Assembly (NCBI GenBank): GCA_016699895.1
Contig: CP064991.1
Span: forward strand, 248,001 to 312,000
Direction: 5' to 3'
DNA length: 64,000 nt
From: Candidatus Saccharibacteria bacterium
GTDB lineage: Bacteria > Patescibacteriota > Saccharimonadia > Saccharimonadales > Saccharimonadaceae
Positions 1 through 8,274 of this stretch are shown in pieces. The position numbers and the translations under genes are program-made. Within the stretch, counting starts at the first letter, position 1. Every line of letters starts with the position of its first letter. The notes beneath the pieces are model-generated. The model was not told the DNA's origin. It did not search any database and was given only the letters and a program-made list of their open reading frames with translations.

Positions 1-725
1 CCCTTGGGAAGAACCATCATAATCGCAGCAAGAGATGCAATTGCAAGTAACCACTTACTCTGTTTTTTGAGCTGTGCAGGAGCCAAATACATACTGCGTA
101 CGATAACTGCAATGAAGATAGATATAGCACCGTATAGCATATAGTCGCCACCAGGATTTGCAAAGTGGGATATTGAGTATGGAAGCAGGGCGATACCAAC
201 GAGCGCCCATTTTCTAACGGGCAATAGTTTTATAGCTACAACTATCATTGCAATATATGCAATCATGACAGATATGCGCATCATGTACAGCATGGCAACT
301 ATAGGCATATTGAATACTTTACCAATGAGAATAGCCACTGTTTGTGGTATATAGGTGGTGGGTGAATAGCTTGAAGCGGTAGTAATAACGCCCTCAGAGT
401 TCGCCCTATCTAATGGCAGTGCAAAAGCGCACTTTAGGGATTCGGCTTTATTGCTTCCGTATGTGGTCGAGTCGTATTTGTAAAGTTGGCCAGGAATCGG
501 TTTTGAGGTCTGTATGCAGCCGATGGTCTTTCGATAGCTTTGAGGTATTTGTACTTCCTCGTAACGTTTCACTGTGAGTTGCCCACGCGATATACCATAT
601 GCTCGGACGAAGTGAGCTTCTTCATCCCCTCCAGCGAATGGGGGGAGTCAGTACAATAATAAGACTACCAAAAAAACAGCAATGATCGAGAATACAATAG
701 CTGGCGAAGAGATAATTTTACGCAT
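1..725 (-). pseudogene. DUF2142-family membrane protein, interrupted by in-frame TGA, 3' end outside window
   Basis: Reading the minus strand from an ATG at 725 gives a 25-residue hydrophobic start (MRKIISSPAIVF...), then a TGA at 648-650. The same frame stays open for about 215 more codons to the window edge. Just after the stop comes PPFAGGDEEAHFVRAYGIS, which matches the conserved PP...DE.AHF.RAY.IS.G segment at the first extracellular loop of DUF2142 polytopic membrane proteins. Several further hydrophobic segments follow. The family is found in polysaccharide loci and is thought to be glycosyltransferase-like; its function here is unproven. A TATAAT-like box lies at 736-741, 10 nt before the ATG. 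The stop may be a real nonsense mutation or a sequence error. Recoding of TGA is unlikely because no other intact gene in the window needs it. The C-terminal part is not visible. Confidence 0.7.
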
Positions 726-770
726 ATGCTCATTAATTATATCATTAATGGAAATTCCTGTCGTGCGATC

Positions 771-1175
771 TTATTTAGATTGAGTCGAGCGTTCTACTGA
801 CCTAGGAGTCGCTGTCTCTGGGGTTGGCGTGGTATTTAGAAGAATGACCCCACCAATAATCATTGCAATAGCTACTATTTTCATTGAGGTAAAATCTTCT
901 TTGAATATGAAATAAGATGCAATAAATACTAGAATATATACAAGAGCTGTTGTTAGAGGGACTATGTATCCCAGGCTAAATTTGGAGACAAGAATGATGT
1001 AAAGCAAGAAACTTATTCCGTACGTCAGTATTCCTAGCATAGCTAGGATGCCCAGATTCCAAACAAGCTTGCCGTCAACAATTGATAAAAAGCCAGAGCC
1101 ATTCGTTCCTAGTTTGAGAAGGACGAGACCGCCTGCGGTGGTCAATACGTAAGCTGCTATTAGTAGTTTGTCCAT
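771..1175 (-). CDS. Small four-TM transporter-like protein (SMR/EamA-like)
   Basis: A protein of about 134 residues with four predicted membrane helices: near the N-terminus (LLIAAYVLTTAGGLVLLKLG), then LGILAMLGILTYGISFLLYIIL, then PLTTALVYILVFIASYFIF, and last IVAIAMIIGGVILLN. This is the layout of small multidrug resistance (EmrE) or half-EamA proteins, which work as dimers to export cations or flip lipid-linked sugars. In an envelope polysaccharide locus a lipid-sugar flippase-like role (ArnE/F type) is possible but inferred. I take the start as ATG at 1175 because TATAAT at 1182-1187 lies 6 nt upstream, so a longer start would overlap the promoter. The tail is Thr/Ser/Pro-rich and hydrophilic. 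It reads towards the broken DUF2142 gene with a 45-nt gap. Confidence 0.75.
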   Translation of the reverse strand: MDKLLIAAYVLTTAGGLVLLKLGTNGSGFLSIVDGKLVWNLGILAMLGILTYGISFLLYIILVSKFSLGYIVPLTTALVYILVFIASYFIFKEDFTSMKIVAIAMIIGGVILLNTTPTPETATPRSVERSTQSK

Positions 1176-1216
1176 AGATTTATTATAAGTTATCAATACG
1201 GTGAATGTCTAGAGGA

Positions 1217-2491
1217 TTAATTATCCGGATATTCTGAGTCGGGAGTCCGTCTGTTATTAATAGTGAAGTCTATTAGTCTGGTAAGATTATATTCTCGCTC
1301 AAAATGCTCGAAGTAGTACTTCTTACCGTTTTGTCCCATTTGATTCCTTTTCTTAACAGGCATTGTGACAAGCCTTTTTATTGCATTTGCTAGACCTTGG
1401 ATGTCTCCCGAGTCAACACAAATACCGCAGTTTGCGTACTCATTTATAAGGCGTTGACCCTCACCATCCATAGCGGCGATGATGGGTTTGCCAGCAGGCA
1501 TGTAGGAATATACTTTTGCGGGAATGCCATATTCAAATAGAGGGCTTTTCGACAATGCTACGATAGTTGCGTCGGCGATTGACTGATATTTTGGTACTTC
1601 GGTGACAGGCTTGAGCCCCTCGAATACGAATTGCTCATCGAGTCCGAGCTTGTGCACTTCCGTCTCGAGCCACTTACGTGACATGCCGTCGCCCAGGATG
1701 ATGTATCGAACGTCTGCCGGTACTTTTTCTTTTGCTATCTTGGCGGCTTGTGTTACTATATCGAAACATTGTGCGGGGTTGATGTTACCCGCAAAAACGA
1801 TATTGAAGGTAGCAGCAAACCGTTTTTCGAGCTCTTTATCGTGAGCTTCTGCTTCGTATATTTTCTCTGGAGCCTGAGGGATGTAGAGTGTCTTTTCCTT
1901 TGCTATCCCTACCTCGCTAACAAATCGTTCCTGCATACCTTTGAAGACGCCAATAATTCCGTCTGATCGGCGATAATGCCAATATGAGAAGCGAGTGATA
2001 ATTTTCCGCAGGAAAGGACTCTTGATGTCAAGCATTGAGAATAGGCTATGTGGCCAAAAGTCGCAGACATAAAAGTAAAGAGGCTTACGCTTAAGCTTTG
2101 CCAGCAGGATCGCCGGAAGGGACATAAAAACCGGTGAAAGTTGGTAGGCTAGGACCCGGTCGTACTTCTTAAAGAGAAAGAAGGGTACGTAAAATAATGC
2201 AAAAAAAGGAAAGGAAATGAAGTTGATGAAAATGCGGAAATTTGAATTGTTGCCGCGAGGTATCTCAGGGATGCGTGTGATCTTTACGCCGTTGCGTATC
2301 TCGGTCTTTTTCTTAAAAAAACCATACCCCTCAAAGAACTTGCCGGCCGGATAGTTTGGAGTGCCGCACAAGACCTCTACCTTGTATCCTCGCTCTACCA
2401 GGCCTTCTGCGATGTCGGTGATACGAAATGTTTCCGGCCAGTAGTGCTGGCCGACGATGAGAATTCGTTCAGACTTATCGGTAGTGGGCAT
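1217..2491 (-). CDS. GT4-family glycosyltransferase (WbuB-like)
   Basis: A 424-residue GT-B glycosyltransferase that adds a sugar to a lipid-linked glycan at the inner face of the membrane. The N-terminus ILIVGQHYWPETFRITDIAEGL is the typical opening of WbuB-type enzymes, followed by LCGTPNYPAGKFFEGYG. The C-terminal donor domain has the phosphate-binding FAGNINPAQ turn and SPLFEYGIPAKVYSYMPAGKPIIA with the conserved glutamate of GT4 enzymes. It overlaps the upstream FnlB-like reductase by 17 nt and so belongs to the fnlA-fnlB-like operon. In E. coli O-antigen clusters wbuB follows fnlABC and is assigned to N-acetyl-L-fucosamine transfer. By context the donor here may be a related 6-deoxy-amino sugar, but donor and acceptor cannot be read from the sequence. 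Confidence 0.88.
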   Translation of the reverse strand: MPTTDKSERILIVGQHYWPETFRITDIAEGLVERGYKVEVLCGTPNYPAGKFFEGYGFFKKKTEIRNGVKITRIPEIPRGNNSNFRIFINFISFPFFALFYVPFFLFKKYDRVLAYQLSPVFMSLPAILLAKLKRKPLYFYVCDFWPHSLFSMLDIKSPFLRKIITRFSYWHYRRSDGIIGVFKGMQERFVSEVGIAKEKTLYIPQAPEKIYEAEAHDKELEKRFAATFNIVFAGNINPAQCFDIVTQAAKIAKEKVPADVRYIILGDGMSRKWLETEVHKLGLDEQFVFEGLKPVTEVPKYQSIADATIVALSKSPLFEYGIPAKVYSYMPAGKPIIAAMDGEGQRLINEYANCGICVDSGDIQGLANAIKRLVTMPVKKRNQMGQNGKKYYFEHFEREYNLTRLIDFTINNRRTPDSEYPDN

Positions 2492-3326
2492 AGAAATCCT
2501 GATGGCTCTCGATCCATTGTTTCATTTCTGTGAGCATCACTTCATAGGACGGGACGGTATAGTCGAAGTCGGTGCGGGTAGTAATAAGTGTTTTGTCCGA
2601 AACAGTTGATGTTTCGGGCTCGACTGTAATATCGTTACGATCAAATACGGTGACGAAGAGCTTCAGCAGCTCATATTTTGAAATGTGAGTATTAGGCACA
2701 AGGTGATAAAGACCGGTCAACTTCTGCTCTATAGCAGCGTTTATTCCTTTAGCTAGCTCAATTGTTGTGATACCGTTCCACAGGGCTTTCTGATAACCAT
2801 TGATTTTACCTGTCTGGGCGTAGAACCAGTTGAACAGCCCAATGCCTTTTTGTTGCATATCAGGACCGATGATAGACATACGGAACGTCAGATCTTTGTC
2901 ATTGATGATTTCGCCTAACGCCTTGGAGCGGTCGTAGTAGATCTCACCGTCGTATGGCGAATCCTCACGGTCTGGCGCATGCTTGCCAGAGAAGACACAG
3001 TCGGTACTAAGATGTATCACTCGTGTCGGTTCGTCTCGGTAGAAGCGCTCTAGAAAGTGAGGCAGGTAGCTATTGAGATAGGCGGCAAGATCCTTGCGTG
3101 ATTCGCTCTGCTGGATAAGTATGCCGATGCAGTTGATGACGATATCAAATGTATTGTTTTCGAGATACTCTCGGAGGCGGGCGGTGTTTGTAGCATCGAG
3201 AAGCGTGGTAGCACCATTGAGTTTATTGCTCGCTGAGACAGTGTTGACGATATGGCCCTGTTCGGACAAACACGTTGCAATAACATGTCCGGCCATACCG
3301 CCGCCACCGAGAACGAGAACTTTCAC
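2475..3326 (-). CDS. RmlD/FnlB-like NAD(P)-dependent sugar-nucleotide reductase
   Basis: A 283-residue extended short-chain dehydrogenase. The Rossmann motif VLVLGGGGMAGHVIATCLSE sits at the N-terminus. The catalytic region shows HLSTDCVFSGKH followed by YDRSKALGE, the YxxxK pair of RmlD-type reductases. FnlB/WbjC/CapF enzymes reduce the 4-keto intermediate made by FnlA/WbjB/CapE; the neighbour upstream is exactly such a dehydratase, and the genes overlap by one base. The enzyme acts in the cytoplasm on a UDP-linked sugar. The separate cupin domain of CapF is absent, so length alone fits RmlD or FnlB about equally. I lean to FnlB on context. Confidence 0.85.
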   Translation of the reverse strand: MKVLVLGGGGMAGHVIATCLSEQGHIVNTVSASNKLNGATTLLDATNTARLREYLENNTFDIVINCIGILIQQSESRKDLAAYLNSYLPHFLERFYRDEPTRVIHLSTDCVFSGKHAPDREDSPYDGEIYYDRSKALGEIINDKDLTFRMSIIGPDMQQKGIGLFNWFYAQTGKINGYQKALWNGITTIELAKGINAAIEQKLTGLYHLVPNTHISKYELLKLFVTVFDRNDITVEPETSTVSDKTLITTRTDFDYTVPSYEVMLTEMKQWIESHQDFYAHYR

Positions 3327-4354
3327 TATGATTGGACCCCTACTTTACCCTTCAGTTCTTGCTTGACGTAGTCGACGGTGAGGAGTTTCTTGATCGTTCC
3401 GTCAACATCAAGGCGGATAGTGTTATGAGAGGTGTATTCTTCAGCGTTGGTCAGCTTCTTGTCGCCATCCTCAAGGTATTTTTCGTAATTGAGGTCGCGG
3501 TTGTCGGCTGGGATGCGATAGTAGTCACCCATGTCTTCTGACTTGGCCTTTTCTTCGCGGGTCATGAGTGTCTCATGGGCTTTTTCGCCGTGACGCGTGC
3601 CAATAACCCTGATCTTGGAGTCTGACTTGAACAGTTCTTTGAGGGCTTCGGCAAGCGTACCAACCGTGCTGGCTGGGGCCTTCTGGATGAAGAGATCCCC
3701 TTGGTTGGCGTGCTTGAAGGCAAAGACGACCAGCTCGACTGCTTCATCAAGATTCATTAAAAAGCGAGTCATTTCAGGGTCGGTAATAGTGATTGACTTG
3801 CCGGCCTTCATCTGTTCGACAAAGACTGGGATGACTGAGCCGCGTGATGCCATGACGTTGCCATAGCGGGTACAGCAGATGACGGTCTGTTTAGGATCAG
3901 TATTGCGGGCTTTAGCGATGATGACTTTTTCCATCATGGCCTTTGACGTGCCCATGGCATTGATCGGATACGCAGCCTTATCAGTCGAAAGGCATACGAT
4001 ACGCTTAACTCCTGCGTCGATAGCAGCGCTCAGGAGATTGTCGGTACCAACGACATTTGTGCGTACTGCTTCCATGGGGAAGAACTCGCATGATGGTACT
4101 TGCTTGAGAGCGGCAGCGTGAAAGATGTAGTCGACGCCCTTGACAGCCTCGCGGACACTCTCGGGATTGCGAACATCGCCGATATAAAACTTCAGTTTGT
4201 CGTCGTTATAATGTTTGCGCATATCGTCTTGTTTCTTTTCGTCACGCGAGAATATGCGAATTTCCTTGATATCGGTATCAAGGAAACGTTTCAAAACAGC
4301 ATTCCCAAATGAGCCTGTTCCACCCGTAATTAAAAGAGTCTTACCTTTGAACAT
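3326..4354 (-). CDS. UDP-N-acetylglucosamine 4,6-dehydratase family protein (FnlA/CapE/WbjB-like)
   Basis: A 342-residue extended SDR enzyme. TLLITGGTGSFGNAVLKRFL is the N-terminal NAD-binding loop. FHAAALKQVPSCEFFP is the signature of the CapD/CapE/FnlA branch, and CLSTDKAAYPINAMGTSKAMME holds the catalytic T and the YPxxxMGxSK variant of YxxxK. FnlA-type enzymes turn UDP-GlcNAc into 4-keto-6-deoxy intermediates, with epimerisation, for L-fucosamine-type sugars. The ATG at 4354 is chosen over one 15 nt upstream because a GGAG Shine-Dalgarno lies just before it. It heads the operon capE-like, fnlB-like, GT4. A strong promoter (TTGATA, 18 nt, TATAAT) lies upstream. The exact stereochemical product is not readable. 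Confidence 0.9.
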   Translation of the reverse strand: MFKGKTLLITGGTGSFGNAVLKRFLDTDIKEIRIFSRDEKKQDDMRKHYNDDKLKFYIGDVRNPESVREAVKGVDYIFHAAALKQVPSCEFFPMEAVRTNVVGTDNLLSAAIDAGVKRIVCLSTDKAAYPINAMGTSKAMMEKVIIAKARNTDPKQTVICCTRYGNVMASRGSVIPVFVEQMKAGKSITITDPEMTRFLMNLDEAVELVVFAFKHANQGDLFIQKAPASTVGTLAEALKELFKSDSKIRVIGTRHGEKAHETLMTREEKAKSEDMGDYYRIPADNRDLNYEKYLEDGDKKLTNAEEYTSHNTIRLDVDGTIKKLLTVDYVKQELKGKVGVQS

Positions 4355-4386
4355 CCTATCTCCTCGCATGTTATTTACTGGGGATT

Positions 4387-4416
4387 ATTATAGCATCAAT
4401 ATAGTTTTTTTATCAA
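4387..4416 (-). promoter_or_regulatory. Promoter of the FnlA-like operon
   Basis: On the minus strand TTGATA (4411-4416) is followed after 18 nt by a perfect TATAAT (4387-4392), about 33 nt before the ATG at 4354. This leaves a short leader with a GGAG ribosome site. The rest of the gap up to 4592 shows no gene. Confidence 0.75.
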
Positions 4417-4592
4417 CTGTGCGAATAGCTATATAGAGCCTAGTTTCTGAGACAAACACTCACTTAGTAGATTTTTCAGACGGGTGATATAGCTTAAGAC
4501 AAGGCGTAGGCAGGACACCTCAGTATTATCGAAAAGCAGCCCTAATTGTTTTTCAGTATAGATGGACCGCACAGAATGCACTTTCGCATCAT

Positions 4593-4952
4593 TTATTTTT
4601 TATATTTGTCTGATAGCTGTATAGAGAGCTCTCGGTGCAAATCGCGTAGGCGCTTTTCGGTTTGATCGGCGCGCTGGCGTTGATTGTTGACAATGTAGAT
4701 CAGAAAGATGATAGCGGTTATCTCGACAATGTCGAATAGGCTGAGCTCGTGGGAGTCGAGTGGCGCGCGCCCATTCATAATATTGTAGACAGGGAATGAT
4801 CCGACAATGATGATTAGCGCACCTAGCCAAATGATAATTTGATGGCGAAAGCGGCCTATGCTAACTTTTTTTAGTTTATACTGCGTAATTATATTAATCA
4901 ACGCTAGCAAAATAATCGGTACGTTCAGCAGGATTAGGGCAAAATATCTCAT
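4593..4952 (-). CDS. DUF2304 small membrane protein
   Basis: A 119-residue protein with three membrane helices: YFALILLNVPIILLALINII, then HQIIIWLGALIIIVGSFPVYN, then LFDIVEITAIIFLIYIVNN. A charged, probably coiled, C-terminus follows (QRQRADQTEKRLRDLHREL). DUF2304 proteins usually sit beside DPM1-like GT2 enzymes and are thought to serve lipid-linked sugar transfer or flipping. The same pairing is seen here. I start at ATG 4952; a longer in-frame start would read back into the GT2 gene. When the frameshift at the end of that gene is corrected, its TGA overlaps this ATG as ATGA, which is classic translational coupling. Confidence 0.82.
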   Translation of the reverse strand: MRYFALILLNVPIILLALINIITQYKLKKVSIGRFRHQIIIWLGALIIIVGSFPVYNIMNGRAPLDSHELSLFDIVEITAIIFLIYIVNNQRQRADQTEKRLRDLHRELSIQLSDKYKK

Positions 4953-5649
4953 TCGAAAAACTCCACTAATCGTTGCTTGAATAGGCGTTTGACGATGTTG
5001 ATGCCGTTCAGTTGTTTTGACCTTTACCTTTGGAATAGTCGGTATAGATAGCCTGGATCGGGAATTCATCGATGGTTAATCCAATCTGTTTGGCGCGCCA
5101 TAGCATTTCAGAGCAAAATTCATAACCAGTAGTTCGCCAATCGAGCATTTCTATAGCGCGACGCGAGTAAATACGCAGACCCGACTGTGAGTCAGTAGAA
5201 TTGATGCCGAATAGGATATAGGTAATGATACCGAGACCTTTGTTACCGATGATTTTAGTTTTTGACATACCCTCGCTATTAATGAGACGGCTGCCGATCA
5301 GTAGATCGGCATTGTCACGATTGAGCTGTGCGATTCCTGCTAGGACATCTTTGGGGGCGTGTTGACCGTCAGCGTCCATGGTGGCAGCGATATCGTAGCC
5401 ATTTTGCCGTGCGTAGGCTAGCCCGGTTAGTGTGGCGCCGCCTGCGCCAGAGTTTAGAATATGGTTGACGACAGTTGCTCCACCTTTTGCAGCCTCTATC
5501 GCAGTAGTGTCTTTTGAGCCGTCGTCTATCACCACGATATCGATCGAAAAATCTTTTGCCTTTGCAAATGCTTTGTTCGCCTGACGGATAACGTCGGCAA
5601 TAACTGGCGCTTCGTTATAGGCGGGGACAATTACACATACGCGTTTCAT
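4949..5649 (-). CDS. DPM1-like GT2 glycosyltransferase with a 3' frameshift
   Basis: A polyprenyl-phosphate glycosyltransferase of the GT2/DPM1 type, making a lipid-linked sugar donor on the cytoplasmic face. Seen: VIVPAYNEAPVIADVI at the start, VVIDDGSKDTT, ATMDADGQHAP (the metal-binding DxD) and DSQSGLRIYSRRAIEML. The uninterrupted reading frame stops at 5008 after YTDYSKGKGQNN. In the family this point is followed by a KGQ...N..NI segment, and exactly that (LNGINIVKRLFKQ) appears in the next frame, ending at TGA 4949-4951 and overlapping the DUF2304 start. One missing base near 5010, for example a C in the AAC/TG junction, explains the break. The lost tail is about 20 residues, so the enzyme may remain active. 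TATAAT at 5657-5662 lies 7 nt before the ATG, suggesting a leaderless message. Confidence 0.85.
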
Positions 5650-5728
5650 TAGATATATTATAGCATTATTCGTGCGGTGTTATCGCTGTAGCATAGTATT
5701 GTCGGCGTCTCTGGGGTAAAATAGTAGT

Positions 5729-6863
5729 ATGAAGGTACAGAAAACGGCAATCGTCTGTGACTGGCTGACTGAGATCGGCGGTGGCGAGAAGGTTATTTTG
5801 GCCGTTCACGAAATGTTCCCCGGAGGCCCCTATTTATACGTCGCAGTATCGGCCAAAGCGCGCCACGTGGTTTAACGATTGCGATGTCAGAACCGGATGG
5901 CTCAATTGGCTGCCGCAGTGGACGAGGCGCTTCACGCCATTTTTGCGGCAATGGTATTTTAATCGACTCGACCTGTCCGATTATGATTTAGTAATTTCGG
6001 TGACTGGTGCCGAAGCGAAAGGTGTCCGGACAGGGCCCGGCACACTCCATATTAGCTATATGCATGCGCCGACACAGTATTATTGGACGCTCTATGATCA
6101 ATATATGGCGCACCCTGGGTTTGGAGTGTTGGATCCCCTGGTTCGGCTGGGTTTGAAGCTACTCGTCAAGCCGCTTCGCAAACGGGACTATGCGGCAGCA
6201 CAGCGACCAGATGTCGTTGTGTCGATCTCGAGCTATATACAATCGGAGATACAAAAGCACTACCATCGAGACAGCGTTATTATTGCGCCAACTGTTGCGG
6301 TCACAGAGATCCAGCGACTGGTGGCCGAGCGTAAAGCACCTTCCGGGCGTAAAGGATATATTATTTCCGGACGACAGGTTAGTTGGAAACGGGTTGATCT
6401 GGCAATTGGGGCTTGTATCAAACTAAACAAACAACTATTGGTAGTTGGCGATGGTCCAGAACATGCGCAGTTGGTCGAACAGGCTCGCGGCCATGACAAT
6501 ATCAGGTTCCTACCGCGTTATAACGGAGTTGGCGAAATCGTCGAACATTTTGCGGGCGCCAAAGCGTTTTTATTCCCGAGTCTAGAGCCATTTGGGATTG
6601 TGCCGGTCGAGGCGCTGGCTGCTGGAACGCCAGTCGTAGCATTACGAAAGGGCGGCGCACTGGATTTTATAAAGGATGGCCGGAACGGCGTATTTTTTGA
6701 CGAGCAGACGGTTGATAGTCTGGCCGCGGCAATTCGTCGGATCGATACGATGTCGTTTGATGCATCGTCGGTCAGCCGTTCGTCCGAAAAATTTTCAGAA
6801 GACAATTTCAAAAAACAATTGTACGATCTAGTGCAAAAGGCGAGCAATGAATCGAACCAGTAA
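5729..6863 (+). CDS. GT4-type glycosyltransferase with an early frameshift
   Basis: A cytoplasmic GT-B glycosyltransferase. The natural start is ATG 5729, giving MKVQKTAIVCDWLTEIGGGEKV, the usual first beta strand and GGxE loop. That frame runs out at a TAA near 5873. The family sequence continues in another frame from about 5812 (EAPIYTSQYRPKRATWF) and is open to 6863. An extra G in the run CCCCGGAGG at about 5810-5816 accounts for the shift. The rest is intact: YMHAPTQYYWTLYDQY, SGRQVSWKRVDLAI, FLFPSLEPFGIVPVEALAAGTPVVA (the donor E-x7-E region). TAAAAT at 5717-5722 lies 6 nt before the ATG. The gene overlaps the O-antigen ligase by 17 nt. Without correction the product would start at an unlikely GTG (5781) and lack its first strand. 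Confidence 0.85.
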
Positions 6864-8274
6864 AATTAGCGGTTGGTTGGGACTGACTGGCCTAAAAACC
6901 GATCTATTTGAAAAGTTGTTATTACTAGCACCGATCGTCGTGTGGTTTTCCTATTACCCACGCCTTGATTTCGGAGCTGACAATACGATGTATTTCAAAC
7001 TTACTGTGCCACTGGTCTATGTGTTAATTTTATCAATCGTTGGACTGCCTAGGATCTGGCGCGGTCGATCGGAACTAATGCGACAACCGGCGGTCTGGCT
7101 AGTGATCGGTTTTATATTGTGGCAGGCTGTTAGTTTACTATGGACGCCTAATGTACTCCGTGGGGTGCTGACATTCGGCATCAGCGGGATGTTGGGACTC
7201 GTCTTTGCCGCCTGTTTGGCGTCGGTATCTAGAATCAAGAAACTATTACCGACACTCGCTAAACTTTATATTGTTACGGCGCTGATCATGGGCTGCCTGG
7301 CGATTTTGCAGCTATTTTTGGGTGTGTGGCTGTCGAGGCAAGACACGCTGCTCTGTGCTGGGTGTGTGGCGGATCAATTTGGCTTTGTGCGCCCCAATGT
7401 GTTTGCCATTGAGCCGCAGTTCTTTGGCAGTATGCTGCTAGTTCCTATGTTGATCCTAGTCCATGTATCGATGAGCAAGCAACAAAGTTGGCGCGTGTGG
7501 CTGTCGCTAGGCTTCTTGTCCACGGTGCTCGTGTTGACGCTGAGTCGAGGCGCGATATTTGCATTTTTGGTAGGCGTAATCGTGCTAGTGGCGGTTTATT
7601 ATCGGCATCCAAAGCGCATTATGATGAGTGTCGCTACTATCGTGGTAGGTGGCGTGATGGCCTTGGCGCTACAAGGAACGGCCGCGGTAATGAATGGGAA
7701 ATATGATCAGACCTTTGGCGAGGCGGTGGCAAAGAGTCTGAATCAGTTGTCGCTCGGATTGATTGACGTGCGGCAGGTGGGCGGCAGAGACGTGCCGGAA
7801 TCTATATATGATGCAGTTGAGTATCCAATAGCCGTTCAAGAGTCAGACGGTGAGAAACCGGCGTATGATGGCTATGTGGCCGAGTCAACAGATATCAGGG
7901 TCAATCTGTCGCGATTGGCGCTAGATGCGTGGCGGGAAACACCGTTTCGGATGCTAGCTGGTGTTGGTTTGGGTGGTGCAGGTGTCGCAATGGCTGAATC
8001 GGCCGGGCATAATGATCGCCGCGAAATTGTCCAAAATGAATATGTCGAAATATTGCTAGAACGTGGCATTATTGGGCTAGCGCTATTCTTGACTATGTTA
8101 GGCGGCATCATGTACGTAACGAGGCGACAGAAATGGGTCTGGGGAATTTTAGCTGCCTTTATGGCGCAATGGGCGTTCTTTAGCGGATATCCGAGCGCAC
8201 TCCATATTTATTTGACGTTGATACTATTCGTTATGTATTGCTACGATCAGCGATCACTTGCCACGCGGTCTTGA
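6847..8274 (+). CDS. O-antigen ligase / polymerase (Wzy/WaaL-like)
   Basis: A 475-residue polytopic membrane protein with about 11-12 hydrophobic segments. A large extracytoplasmic loop lies at roughly residues 290-365. Within the latter half, RMLAGVGLGGAGVAMAE followed by HNDRREIVQNEYVEILLERGIIGLALFL is the hallmark region of the O-antigen ligase/polymerase family (the H/N...N.YLE...E.G..G pattern). Such proteins join or polymerise lipid-linked glycan units on the outer face. The start overlaps the preceding glycosyltransferase. The end overlaps the convergent sugar transferase by 44 nt, so the two 3' ends share sequence. Ligase versus polymerase cannot be settled from sequence. Confidence 0.85.
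   Translation: MNRTSKISGWLGLTGLKTDLFEKLLLLAPIVVWFSYYPRLDFGADNTMYFKLTVPLVYVLILSIVGLPRIWRGRSELMRQPAVWLVIGFILWQAVSLLWTPNVLRGVLTFGISGMLGLVFAACLASVSRIKKLLPTLAKLYIVTALIMGCLAILQLFLGVWLSRQDTLLCAGCVADQFGFVRPNVFAIEPQFFGSMLLVPMLILVHVSMSKQQSWRVWLSLGFLSTVLVLTLSRGAIFAFLVGVIVLVAVYYRHPKRIMMSVATIVVGGVMALALQGTAAVMNGKYDQTFGEAVAKSLNQLSLGLIDVRQVGGRDVPESIYDAVEYPIAVQESDGEKPAYDGYVAESTDIRVNLSRLALDAWRETPFRMLAGVGLGGAGVAMAESAGHNDRREIVQNEYVEILLERGIIGLALFLTMLGGIMYVTRRQKWVWGILAAFMAQWAFFSGYPSALHIYLTLILFVMYCYDQRSLATRS

Noticed and set aside
17..199. Minus-strand 60-codon open frame at the window start
   Set aside because: It lies in the wrong frame relative to the DUF2142 reading, which is open over the same bases and carries family motifs.
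640..660. Recoded TGA (as in Gracilibacteria, TGA = Gly)
   Set aside because: The long intact genes show no in-frame TGA, so the standard code fits. The TGA in DUF2142 is treated as a lesion or error.
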